From NCBI GenBank assembly GCA_004026145.2, contig CP034980.1:10705649-10769648 (forward strand): a stretch of 64,000 nt of DNA, read 5' to 3'. Numbering within the stretch: position 1 is the stretch's first letter; the number at the start of each line of letters is the position of its first letter. The notes below the pieces were generated by a model that was not told the DNA's origin, did not search any database, and saw only the letters and a program-made list of their open reading frames with translations. The DNA comes from Takifugu bimaculatus. Its lineage: Eukaryota; Chordata; Actinopteri; Tetraodontiformes; Tetraodontidae. Shown here piece by piece: positions 42,931 to 53,429 of this stretch. The translations under genes were made by a program, and so were the position numbers.

Positions 42931-43839
42931 AAAGGCTACTTTGAGCTGTTAGTCTTCTTCTGCCTGTATGGTGGTTCACAAACAGCATGTTCATGCATTA
43001 TCGCCACCTTCTGGACTGGAGTGTGGAAGGGAATACAATAATTTCTAAATCCTAAGGATTACTCTAGGTCTTCACCTCCTGAGGACTCCTAATGCTACTC
43101 CTTACTATGCCTTACTTTATTTACTTCTAAAATCCTAAAAAAAAAATCCCCCCAATTGCAACATCGTCTGAGTTTCTCCTCAAGAACTGTTAAATTAAAC
43201 AGTATGTCATTGCTGTAATGCAACGTGTTCCTTTGATTGTGAATTTCAGAGCCTTATACTTTTCAGACTGGGAGAGGATAGTTCCAGTGCTTATTGTAAC
43301 CTACACCATTCACAATTGTCTGTTTCTTGTTTTCTGTGCAATGAAAAATATGCTGCATTTCTGCCAAGGGCTCAGTTAGCATCTCTGCTAAGGGCAGATC
43401 TGGTTGAGCGTCGCCGACCACTAGAAAACTGCAGCTCAGATAAAAGCAAAAAAGTATGATGGATCACTGGGGCTTTCCATCTGATCATGTCTCTGATGGC
43501 ATCTCCGCTAACCACTGTGGTAAAGTTTGCTAAACGGCTCCACTAGCTTCTCCGCTACCAGCACAGCTAGAGTTCCTGCTAATACAGTTTCCCATACTTG
43601 CAGATCAGTTTGAAGAAAGAGACATGGACTGAAATGCCTTCACTCTGCTCTCCTGCTTCATGATCTCTGCCTATTCTCATATCGACAGTTACACGACATT
43701 TGCAACAACAGCATGTTTGAACAGTTGTTTAAGCGCAGCATTTCTTTACAGCTGGTGGTAGTTGTCACAGAACAGAACAGGGACTACAGGCAGGGTTCGT
43801 ACTACTACAAACCCTGCCTGCAGGGACTACAAGCAGGGT
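42931..43839. other. No gene; contains an inverted copy of a dispersed repeat
   Basis: 43370-43590 is the minus-orientation counterpart of the repeat at 24250-24680 (shared AACTGCAGCTCAGATAAAA and GCTAAC/GCTAGC-like units). The remainder is unassigned. Confidence 0.5.
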
Positions 43840-44005
43840 TTGTAGTAGTATGGGCGCAAAGCCACGGGTTTCAGGTGGTAAGTTCAGGAAAAATAGAACC
43901 TCCATCAGCAGAAACAGCAGGACTTGTGGCTTTGAAAGAAGCCCTTCTGGCCACCACAGGTCAAAGTGTCAATATTTTTACTTATTCAGCTTTTTCTTAT
44001 CATGT
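43840..44005 (+). pseudogene. ERV RNase H fragment
   Basis: The plus-strand frame encodes part of a retroviral RNase H. It has an AGFVVVW-like first strand, a segment on the pattern SSGKIEPPSAETAG, and an NIFTYSAFS segment where the usual active-site Asp (TDSxxA) has become Tyr. It stops at 44005, where an L2-like tail begins. Only about 55 codons remain and the mutated active site alone would abolish activity. Confidence 0.6.
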
Positions 44006-44009
44006 TGTC

Positions 44010-44905
44010 AAATCAAATCAATCTTTATTTATATAGCGTCTTTTACAATTTAAATTGTTTCAAGGCGCTTTCCAAAATCCCAGGGCCTAACCCCAGACAA
44101 GCAACAGTGGCAAGGAAAAACTCCTCTTTAACAGGAAGAAACCTTGAGCAGGACCAGGCTCATGTAGGGGGACCCTCCTGCTGATGGCCGGCTGGGTAAA
44201 GAGAGAGGAGAGGGGGGAGAGAAAACCATGACCCAGTGGGGTGACAGAGGCCTGTCAGGTGATCATGTTTCTGGACCCCGGCAGCCTTGGCCTATAGCAG
44301 CATAGCTAAGATGTTAACTTAACGATTAGACGACCCGAAGTATGATAATTTATCTGTCTATGATAATAACTGGAACTACAGAATTAGTAACAATAAGCTT
44401 TTTCGAAGAGGAAGGTTTTAAGCCTAATCTTAAAAGTAGAGATGGAGTCAGCCTCCCGTACCTGGATAGGGAGCTGGTTCCATAGCAGGGGGGCCTGGTA
44501 GCTAAATGCTCGGCCCCCCATTCTTCCCCTAGAAACTCTGGGAACCACAAGTAGACCAGCATTCTGAGAGCGGAGCGGTCTATTGGGCTGATAAGGTGTC
44601 ACTAGCTCCTCCAGGTAGGATGGAGCTAGGCCTCTGAGGACCTTGTAGGTCAGAAGAAGGGTTTTAAAAATTATCCTAAATTTAACGGGCAGCCAATGAA
44701 GCGACGCCAGTACAGGAGTTATGTGATCTCTTTTGTCAATACCTGTCAGAACTCTGGCTGCAGCATTTTGGATCAGCTGGAGGCTTCTTAAAGAGTTGTT
44801 TGGACACTCTGATAATAAAGAATTACAATAGTCCAGCCTGGAAGTAACAAATGCATGGACTAACTTTTCAGCATCATGCCGCGTCAGTAGTTTCCTAATT
44901 GTACA
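44010..44905 (-). mobile_element. L2-like LINE, 5'-truncated
   Basis: 3' tail and hairpin (44010-44180), shortened 3' UTR, then the ORF2 C-terminus on 44947-44384 with SRLDYCNSLLSECPNNSLR. It is truncated at about 44905 in the region after the RT. There are few differences from the full-length copy, so it is fairly young. Confidence 0.85.
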
Positions 44906-45489
44906 TAGATTTAGGCTCTTGAATGAGAAATAGGTGGAAGACCGCAATCGGCCTCCCCCTGAAACATGAGGGTTTTCCTACAATTTTTCCATGTCCAAAA
45001 AGGGGCTCTTCTCTCTGTTTGGTTGAGTAAATGTTGTTATGAAAATATTTCAGGAGAATATCCATTGTGTAGCAATTATTTGACCTGTCAAACTTTTCAA
45101 GTGCTTCATGGTGTACATGATCAGACCGATCGTTTAGATGAGTGGGATGCTATTTATTTTATTTCAAATTTCAAATCTGAAACATCCACTCTGATCAGTT
45201 GTCAAAGGTGCCATCCTCTGGTTGGTCACGGGGGTTCTTTAAGGGAGAGGTTTTTCTAAACCTTGGCCTCAAGAATTGCTTCATATGCCTTCAGAACTGA
45301 AACCTGTGGCTGTACTTTAACTTTACCCAACTGATGTATTTTCATTACTGTGGGGCAGCAACCTTTCAAGGAAACACATTTGGTCTTGTGTGTTATCGAA
45401 ACCATGATGACATGATGAGCAAAGGGTTCTTTAAGATGTCCACAATTACTATTTTCCAGGTGCCTCACCTGGGCATACATGAAGGGTCA
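44906..45489. other. No gene seen
   Basis: Begins with a 26-base motif (CATAGATTTAGGCTCTTGAA...) also found at 48491 in the tail of the Penelope-like remnant. Otherwise unassigned. Confidence 0.4.
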
Positions 45490-45602
45490 TGTTATCACGC
45501 TCACTTCCTGCACAGCATGATTTTGTGTTTTCTGTCTCTGTTGTTGTTACTTGTTCCACCAGGGGGCGTGGTTGACCTGTTTCCCAGCTACTGCTGCCAA
45601 AT
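45490..45602 (+). mobile_element. LTR 5' fragment
   Basis: TGTTATCACGCTC then TTCCACCAGGGGGCGTGG, resembling the start of the LTR at 36900. Truncated; no target duplication. Confidence 0.45.
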
Positions 45603-45747
45603 TCAATGGAGTGTAGCAATCAAAAACTCTAAAAAAAAAAAAAAACTCATGTTCTTACTCAGATGGTCTCCCTTCTGTGCTTGTTCTGCTTGCATGTTTA
45701 CAAGCCAATGTCCATCTTCATGAACATGTGTAGTCTACTCTTTTCAA

Positions 45748-46680
45748 ATCAAAATCAAATCAATCTTTATTTATATAATGTCTGATACAATCAAAAGTGC
45801 TTTCCAGAATCCCAGGGCCTAACCCCAGACAAGCAACAGTGGCAAGGAAAAACTCCCCTTTAACAGAAGAAACCTTGAGCAGGACCAGTCTCCTGTAGGG
45901 GGACCCTCCTGCTGATGGCCGGCTGAGTAGAGAGAGAGGAGAAGGGGGAAGACAGGTAGAGGATAGAATAGGTAGGAGAGGAGAGGAGAGGAGAGAATAG
46001 GTAGAGATCATAGAAATACATTAATAGTACAAGCTGCTGGTATAAGAGTAGAGTGAGTCAGCAGGGTCGGAGGTCGGCAGGCCAGCATACAGCTGTAAAG
46101 GCAGCTAGACCTGTTGATGGATACAGAGGGTGGGGGGGGTGCAGAGAAACTATACAAGAAATAACATCATCACTGATATACTCGGAGAGGAGAGGAGAGG
46201 AGAGGAGAGGAGAGGAGAGGAGAGGAGAGGAGAGGAGAGGAGAGAGGAAACGATGACCCAGCAGGGTGACAGAGGCCTGTCAGGTGATCATGTTTCTGGA
46301 CCCCGGCAGCTACAGACTCTGGGGACCACAAGTAAACCAGCATTTTGAGAGCAGAGTGGTCTATTAGGATGATAAGGTGTCACTAGCTCCTCCAGGTAGG
46401 ATAGAGCCAGGCTTCTGATGACATTGTAGGTCAGAAAAAGAATTTTAAAAATTATTCTAAATTTAATGGTCAGCCAATGAAGAGATGTCAGTACAGGAGG
46501 TATGTGATCTCTTTTGTCAATACCTGTCAGAACTCTAGCTGCAGCATTTTGGATCACCTGGAGGCTTCTTAAAAAGTTGTTTGGACACCCTGATAATAAA
46601 GAATTACAATAGTCCAGCTTGGAAGTGACATGCATGGACTAACTTTTCAGTATCATGCCGCATCAGTAGTTCCAAGTTTA
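45748..46680 (-). mobile_element. L2-like LINE with internal deletion
   Basis: Tail and hairpin at 45748-45800, the 3' UTR with (GGAGA)n at 46185-46245, then a jump at about 46310 into the ORF2 C-terminal region, which continues to 46680. The frame 46288-46635 (LDYCNSLLSGCPNN) is open but truncated. Confidence 0.8.
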
Positions 46681-47829
46681 CAGTCTGGACACAAACTAAC
46701 CCGTTGACTCACATCCTCACTCAGCCAAAGTTTGTTGTGAAGATTGTGTTGTGAAGATTGTTGTGAACAACGCTGGGTGACGAAGTTGGTAGTTATGACT
46801 GATATCAGGTACATCCCGGGCCAACAAATAAATCGTAACTGCTTTGAGTCATGAGCCCTTTGTTGAGGAGAGTATCACCAACAAGCAAATTAAAAAACAA
46901 ACAGGTACTGTTGAGAAAATATAATACAATAATTAAATTAAAATATAAATAACATGCAGATACCGTAACAAACCCCAAAGCTCTTAGTTAGTGTGTGCAG
47001 AACAAAGGTTTGGGTTACAGTGTTTTTGTTCAAGAACAGCATCATGTTAACATTTTTCACTTTAATTTCACTTCCTCTGTGACTCAATAACCATCCTGGT
47101 TTTGAACAAAGCCTCTCAGCTACCACTGATGATGCAACCACTGCCAGGGATTTTTGGCAAGTTTGCTCAGAGAGGGGGATGTTTGTTCATTGTTTTTACA
47201 CCAAAGTATTGGACCCTGATCCCGAGGAATTGGCCTTTACTCAATGTGTACCTGCACATCCTCAATTAGAGTATCAGTGCCTGTTGTCCAATGCTGCTGA
47301 GAGGCTAGGACTTAAGAGTCAAATTCTTCCCATATTCCACCGCTTGCTGGAGGTGGGGATGAAGCAGCCACTCCTCACAAGCTTGAGGTAGTTTCAGGAG
47401 CTGGGGGCAGAGCTGGAGGCAGATGATGAATGAGCTGTCATCCGTCTCACGGACTGCATTTCAGTTAGAAGTCAAGCTTTTGCGTGGTCAATGTTTTCAG
47501 AGTCACGGAATCCCAGGTTTCTAAATCTGTTGTCCAAAAAGGTGGAGACAACCAGACCAACATTGACATTGCCCTGACAGCTGAGCAGCTAGCTTGCTAC
47601 CTTGAGAAGGTTTAGTGGTTCTGAGGAGCTAGTGACACCAGGGGAATCATCTTGGACACATAAACAGGTTTCAGTTGCAATCTCTCTGCTTGCTTCCTCA
47701 AATGGTTTTCAAGGCATTGATGGAGAGATGGCTGACAGACCAATTCTTCCTCAATTAACAGTGATCATATAAACTGGGCCTTCACCAAGACCTCAAAAAA
47801 ATGAGACCCCAGCAGGAAGAGGAGGAGAG
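46681..47829. other. No recognised gene
   Basis: A plus-strand ORF at 47179-47391, continued in part to 47640 with stops, gives a helical-looking sequence I do not recognise. It may be part of an old element. No other structure seen. Confidence 0.35.
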
Positions 47830-48610
47830 AAATAAATGCCACAGCGTTTTGATCCCCCATCTGTTTCCAGAGTCTGAGAAATTTAGGAGGATCCTCCGAA
47901 AACATGACATACTGTTGCAGTTTAAACCAAGCAGCACTCTCAAAGACTGGTACACCTGAGGGACAAGACACCAAGACACAAACAATGTAATGTTGTTTAT
48001 GCTGTACAGTGCCAGGAGGAATGCAAGGAACTGTACATTGGTGAAACCAAACAACCTCTCCACAGAAGAATGGCACAACACAGACGTGCCACCTCTTCGG
48101 GTCAAGATTCAGGAGTCCACTTACACTTAAAGGAGAGCGGGCACTTCTTTGAGGATGGCCAAGTACGGGTACTGGGGCAGAGAAGACCGCTGGTTTGAAA
48201 GGGTTGTCAAGGAAGCCATCCATGTCAAATTGGAAAAACCATCCTTGAACAGAGGTTGTGGGCTAAGGCACTTCCCTATCACCCCCATACAATGCAGTCC
48301 TCCACCTCCTTCCAACAACAAACCAAACATTCACATCATTTCAGGAGACCCAGTGACTCACCACCATGTCAGCCAGCAGACAAAGGGGAGACACCTCAAC
48401 CGAAACTAGGTGACCACCCAGATCATTAGCATGCTAATGTTCCACAATGGCTATATTTTCAAGCTCTGTCCCCAGAGAGTTCAGAACTGAACATAGATTT
48501 AGGCTCTTGAATGAGATAGAAGGCAAAACATCTTCAAAAGACAAGAAAACAGTCCAGTTGACAAAGAAAACTACCTTGGATAACGATGACCTGGATGATT
48601 GACAATCTAC
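47830..48610 (+). pseudogene. Penelope-like element 3' part with GIY-YIG endonuclease
   Basis: The frame from about 47850 gives KFRRILRKHDILLQF and, after a stop, VVYAVQC (GIY-like) with LYIGETKQPLHRRMAQHRR (YIG box, 48033-48041). A one-base shift near 48170 leads into GREDRWFERVVKEAIHVKLE and a short C-terminus ending at 48409. The 3' UTR with AACATCTTCAAAAG and AACGATGACCTGGATGA follows, as in fish Penelope-like elements. The endonuclease nicks target DNA for RT priming. The upstream RT is missing and the frame is broken. Confidence 0.7.
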
Positions 48611-50067
48611 ACAGACTTTTCTAAACTCTGCTAAATTAAGGTTGAGTGGGAGGGGTAAGAGAGACTACTCTGCTAAATATAAAAAATTAAGGGTTATTTT
48701 GACACCCATTTAATAGTGGTATATATCAACCCAAGGGGGGGGTGGGGGGTGGCTGGCCTTGTGTGCACGTGCATTCAAACAAAACTGGAAACTCACTGGC
48801 GGGATGAAGAGTGTGTCAGAGCTTTTATCAAAACACCTGTGTCATGTGATTCGATGACGTTCGAATCTTTGCACTTCATCGCTGTTTGGCTTCGGCCCTT
48901 CATTGCTTGAAAATGTTTTGAAGCTTTTCATTGGCTCATCTTTCAGTGTGTGTCATTGGCTCAAGGCATTTCAATGCATTCTGAGCCTTTGACAGATTTG
49001 AGTGGTTCAGTGCTAAACCAGCTATATTAGATGCATCGGTTTGCTTCAAAATATGGTTGTGAGGAGATAGAGATTTAGAGAGTAAAAGTTTTTTGGCAAG
49101 TTTCATGGTGAGTACCACCAATAACAATGCTCTAAAGTTTGGGATCATTTTCATCTCATACCAGTTATTATATTTATACCAGTTATAATACAGTTTATGC
49201 TGTTTATCCCAGCATCCTCTTTTTTCCCTGGGAAAGGATATTCTCCAAAGCTGGGGAGCTGGTCAGCCAGAAGAGGGCCCCGACAGAAGCCTGCCACAGT
49301 AGAAAAACTTAGATCTCTCAATAAAAACCTGTGAAGACAAATAACTGGTCTGCTTCTGATAATAATCATTCCAATTCAACCCTACAAGTCCCCCAATGAC
49401 CCAAAACCATTATCTTGAAAGGTTTCCTTAAACACTTCACACACAAAAGAAACAGTGTTTCTAATTCTCACCATGAAAACACCATGATCATTTGCAAAAT
49501 AGGAAGGATCCTCTAATCCTGTTAGGGACATTCAGTACAGTTTTTAAATATCTCAAAACTTTAAAATAAACTCTTAATATAATTTGCATTTATTATTTGA
49601 GTTAATCTGGAATGTGTTTTCGAGTATGGGGGAGAGCATCTGCCTGTTTACCGTAATAATGATATAACCATTCTTTGGTAGGAATGAACAAAGCACTTTG
49701 ACTGAATACACAGACCTAGCGGACCTTTTTTTGCTCTCATGGGATTGACAAACAGCTGTGGGCTTCAGTTGTTTCATCAGATGTAACCCTCACTGAAGTC
49801 TTGAAGCTTTGAATCTTTTCTCTGGCTCAAGTGTTCAGAAAGCCTCAGTGCTTCATTCTTTGTGTTTTTTGATGATTTGAGTGATTTGAGTAAAGTTAGA
49901 TTTTGTTTTTTGATCAAAGCCATTTAGACTTTGATTTAGGTTTGCTTTTGATGTACTTTTGCTTTCCACACCTGATAAAGACAGGCTACTGAGCTAGTTC
50001 TGGTCTTAGCTGGCTGTAAAGGGCGTTCCCAATACTATTTTACCTTTTTAGCTAAAAATCTAAAATA
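48611..50067. other. Upstream region of ttc30; no gene seen
   Basis: TTGAAGC/CTTTGAATC-like motifs at 48855-48960 and 49800-49850 hint at an old DNA transposon, but no ends could be matched. I saw no TATA box or clear RFX X-box close to 50068. Confidence 0.4.
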
Positions 50068-51876
50068 ATGAGCTCTATAAAGGATGTTGCGTCCATGTCT
50101 ACAATAGTCAAACTAATTAAAGAAAGCCAGTATGTTGACGCAATTCAAATTTTAACTGCACAATCTCAAAAACACCCAAAGTCCAGGGCAGCATTATCTT
50201 TGCTGGGTTACTGCTACTATCACATCAACAACTTTAGCGGTTCTGCTGAATGCTATAAGCAGCTCACTCAGCTGTATCCAGAAGTGGAGGACTACAAGGT
50301 GTATTATGCTCTGTCCCTGTATAAAGCTGGTGCTTATCCTGAGGCCACTATGGCTTTGTCTGCTCTTTACAGCAGCAGCCACACCAAGATGCTCAGACTT
50401 CAAGCCTGCATCAAATATTGTGAGGAAGATTACTCTGCTGCTAAGTTGCTGCTAGAGAAGCTTCCCCAAGATGACCCCAACTACATCTACAATATGGGCT
50501 GTTTGCTTTACCAGGAAGGCAAGTACGAAGAGGCCTGTGTGAAGTTCACCTCTGGTGTAAAATTGATGGGGTATATTCCAGCATTGTCTTACAACATTGC
50601 CTTATGTTACTATAGCCTAAAAATGTACCCTCAAGCCCTTAAACAAATTGAATACATTAAAAACCAGGGTTTCAAGGAACATCTACAACTGAGCGTTGAG
50701 ATGATTTCAGAGGATGACGATTTCCACAGCATGGGAAACACACCGGAACATCATCAGACAGTTCTCATCAAAGCCTTAAACCTTAAAGCCGCCATTGAAT
50801 ATCAGCGGCAGAACCTTAAAATGGCTCAGGAGGCTTTGACACATCTGTCACCCCAATTCGAGCAAGAGTTAGATCCAGTGACTCTCCACAACCAGGCTCT
50901 ATTGAACATGGATACAAAACCATCAGACGGTTTCAAGAAGTTGGCCTCCCTGTTGCAGCAGCCATTCTTTCCTCATGTCACCTTCGCAAATTTGCTGCTC
51001 CTCTACTGCAAATATGAGTATGTCTACCTAGCAGCTGATGTCCTGGCCGAGAATGCCCATCTTACCCACAAAATTTTCACACCATATATATACGAGTTAC
51101 TGGATGCCTTGTTGATGAGTCAAAAAACACCGGAGGAAACTTTTAGGAAATTTGATGACATGTGTGGCAAACTATCTGAGCAAGTACGCAAGATGGCCAA
51201 AAAGGTACGAAGGCAGGCAAGAAATAAGGAAGCAAAGATGAAGACTGTGCAGGAATGCAAAGAAATTTTGGAGAAGTACACTGTGGTCATGATGGCCCAG
51301 GCAAAGATCTACTGGAACCGAGAGAACTATGATATGGTACAGAAGATTTTCCACAAATCATGGGAGATCTGGTGTGAGGATGACACTTTGAAGCTGAACA
51401 TTGCTCATGTGCTTTTCATGCAGAACAAATATAAGAAGGCCATTAGCTTCTATGAGCCCATTGTCGTTAAACACAGTGATAATATTCTAAATGTAAGTGC
51501 TGTGGTCCTGGCCAACCTCTGTTTTTCCTATGTAATGACCTGCAGCAATACACAGGCCGAGGAGCTGATGAAGGAGATTGAAAAAAAAGAGAAACAGATC
51601 TCCAAAGATGACCCCAACAAGATGGTCTTCCACCACTGCATTGTAAATTTGGTAATAGGGATGTTGTACTGCACAAAGGGAAACTATGAGTTTGGCATTT
51701 CGCGTGTTATAAAGAACCTGGAGCCTTATGACAAGAAGTTGGGGACTGACACATGGTTTTACGCCAAGCAATGCTTTCTTTCTCTGCTGGAGAACATAGC
51801 CAAACATATGGTCATGCCAGTTGACTCTGTGATAAAGGAGGTTTCATTTTCTGGAGCAGTGCATGAGATTTGGTAA
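50068..51876 (+). CDS. ttc30: Tetratricopeptide repeat protein 30 (IFT70), C-terminus frameshifted
   Basis: 602 codons without intron. The protein is nearly all TPR helices: SRAALSLLGYCYY near 44-56, LDPVTLHNQALLNMD near 271-285, LLLLYCKYEY, LAADVLAENAHLT, VMMAQAKIYWNRENY, NILNVSAVVLANLCFSY and KLGTDTWFYAKQCFLSLLEN near the end. IFT70 is a subunit of the IFT-B core complex that carries cargo such as tubulin into cilia; the zebrafish gene is known as fleer. Single-exon structure is normal for vertebrate TTC30. Identity is clear, but many substitutions fall at usually conserved sites. The family has about 650 residues; here the last 11 residues are foreign because a net two-base loss just after 51840 shifts the frame. 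The conserved ending is still readable in the +1 frame to a TAG at 51998-52000. The ATG at 50068 lies where family members start. Confidence 0.9.
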   Translation: MSSIKDVASMSTIVKLIKESQYVDAIQILTAQSQKHPKSRAALSLLGYCYYHINNFSGSAECYKQLTQLYPEVEDYKVYYALSLYKAGAYPEATMALSALYSSSHTKMLRLQACIKYCEEDYSAAKLLLEKLPQDDPNYIYNMGCLLYQEGKYEEACVKFTSGVKLMGYIPALSYNIALCYYSLKMYPQALKQIEYIKNQGFKEHLQLSVEMISEDDDFHSMGNTPEHHQTVLIKALNLKAAIEYQRQNLKMAQEALTHLSPQFEQELDPVTLHNQALLNMDTKPSDGFKKLASLLQQPFFPHVTFANLLLLYCKYEYVYLAADVLAENAHLTHKIFTPYIYELLDALLMSQKTPEETFRKFDDMCGKLSEQVRKMAKKVRRQARNKEAKMKTVQECKEILEKYTVVMMAQAKIYWNRENYDMVQKIFHKSWEIWCEDDTLKLNIAHVLFMQNKYKKAISFYEPIVVKHSDNILNVSAVVLANLCFSYVMTCSNTQAEELMKEIEKKEKQISKDDPNKMVFHHCIVNLVIGMLYCTKGNYEFGISRVIKNLEPYDKKLGTDTWFYAKQCFLSLLENIAKHMVMPVDSVIKEVSFSGAVHEIW

Positions 51877-52078
51877 AACAGTTCCTGCCCACATCCAGCA
51901 TCCTCTGGAGGAGAGATGCATTCAAATCAGTAAAAATACTGTTGCTTATGAGGCTTGCAAACTCCTGACTCTTTTCTATGAAGTAACCTGCTGGAAATAG
52001 CGACATCATCCTGCTCACCGAAAGAACAAGTGTGCATTGAGGAAATTTTTATATGAACAAATTGTTTTGCTCAAGTTC

Positions 52079-52084
52079 AATAAA
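52079..52084 (+). terminator. Polyadenylation signal of ttc30
   Basis: AATAAA about 200 bases after the annotated stop and 79 bases after the +1-frame stop. It is the first such signal downstream on the coding strand. Confidence 0.6.
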
Positions 52085-52296
52085 ACAACATATTCATCAA
52101 ACTAAAACCTGTATTTGGTTTGTTGACGTTTTGGTCAGACAAGCACAGAATCAAATCAGAAATAAAATAATCTTAATTTTGTGCCACCCAGTACTTCAGG
52201 GAATTCTCTGCTCTTGTCAGAATTTGTTCTTTCAAACATATATGACACAGACAGTAAGACAACGAATGATTGAAAAAACTGATGTTTCAACAGTCA

Positions 52297-52640
52297 TCAG
52301 CATGCATTCCTCTGGATCCCCACAGCAATGCTGGCAGATGCACTGCTGCTGTGCTGCTGGCACACTCCATCGATGTCCAGTAAAGCCCACAAGTTGTAAT
52401 ATAGTTCACCAGAACCGGCAGATGTTGCTGCAATCTCCAGTGACACATCTTCTGCCGACCCATCAATAAGACTGGCACACTCTTGTGTCATCCTTTCTAC
52501 AGCAGCCTGAGCATTGCTTTGATAAGTAAAGCCTGCCTGTTTAAACCGTAGATCTTAGATGGTGGCCACAGACATGGAGTTCACCTTTTCCAAGCCACTG
52601 AATTTTTCATTTAAATTAGTTTTTAAATGTTGCCATGTGT
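52297..52640 (-). pseudogene. Probable hAT transposase fragment
   Basis: The minus-strand frame reads NEKFSGLEKVNSMSVATI, then a TAA (52555-52557), then DLRFKQAGF and AAVERMTQECASL, ending at a TGA at 52297. The pattern of an Ala-Thr-Ile/Leu stretch followed by D-x-RFK is typical of hAT and ZBED-like transposases before their dimerisation domain. The dimerisation domain is missing. It might be a remnant exon of a domesticated gene, but the in-frame stop argues against that. Confidence 0.45.
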
Positions 52641-53429
52641 GGCACCAATACAAGGAGCCATTTGGGCACATTGAGCAGAAGTTACAAGTCTGAACATTTT
52701 GGCTAAAGGAATTGCCTTTGACCCTGACACTCTCCTTTCCTCTGAAAGCTCAACACTTACCTGATAGAATGGCTGTCAGGCACTGGTTCATTGCTGCATA
52801 GTCATTAGCACAGAAAGGCACTCTGTCAGTGCTAAGTGATGCCAGGGGTGCCCCTAAACAGGGCTATTGAATTAATTTGTACTTGGGGCCAGTTCAAGAA
52901 TCTGAGGAAAAATAAGGGGCCAGAGATATGAGAAATCATGGTAACAAAGAAATTGCAACAACATACTGAAAGAGTCAATATTCTATTTTATAAATGCGGA
53001 ACAGCATTTGCACATAAATCTATACATGGACTATGACTGCAATAACTTTAGTCCAGTCTGAACATAAATCAGACACCATAGAATCAGTCTAGGCAAGCCA
53101 CATCACAGATACTTAAGATTGCACTCATTTAAGTGACAGGCAGCATCAAATGCATCTCAAACAAAGTGCATAGTATGCCTCTAATTATAAAAATGTAACA
53201 GTGCATGGCACTTTATCAAGCAAAACATTTCAAAATCAAGAATCACAATCAGAGCCTTAGTTGACCTCTTGACATTTTTTCCTCATTTGCCTATATTGAA
53301 ATTACAGATGAACCATATCTTATCAAGAAAAAACATTAAGTACATAATATGAGATGAATAACATTAATTACATCAAAGTGTCCTGTATATTTTCTGAGGC
53401 ATCGCTGCTAATTCAGAAATCCAAGAGCA
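52641..53429. other. No gene seen
   Basis: AT-rich unassigned sequence; a decayed continuation of the hAT-like fragment up to about 52780 is possible. Confidence 0.35.

Noticed and set aside
48855..49880. Decayed hAT-like terminal repeats around TTGAAGC motifs
   Set aside because: I could not match two ends or a duplication; the motif is short and AT-rich.
52297..52640. Terminal exon of a host gene convergent with ttc30
   Set aside because: An in-frame TAA divides it and the motif pattern fits a hAT transposase better; an exon with an acceptor at about 52555 cannot be fully excluded.
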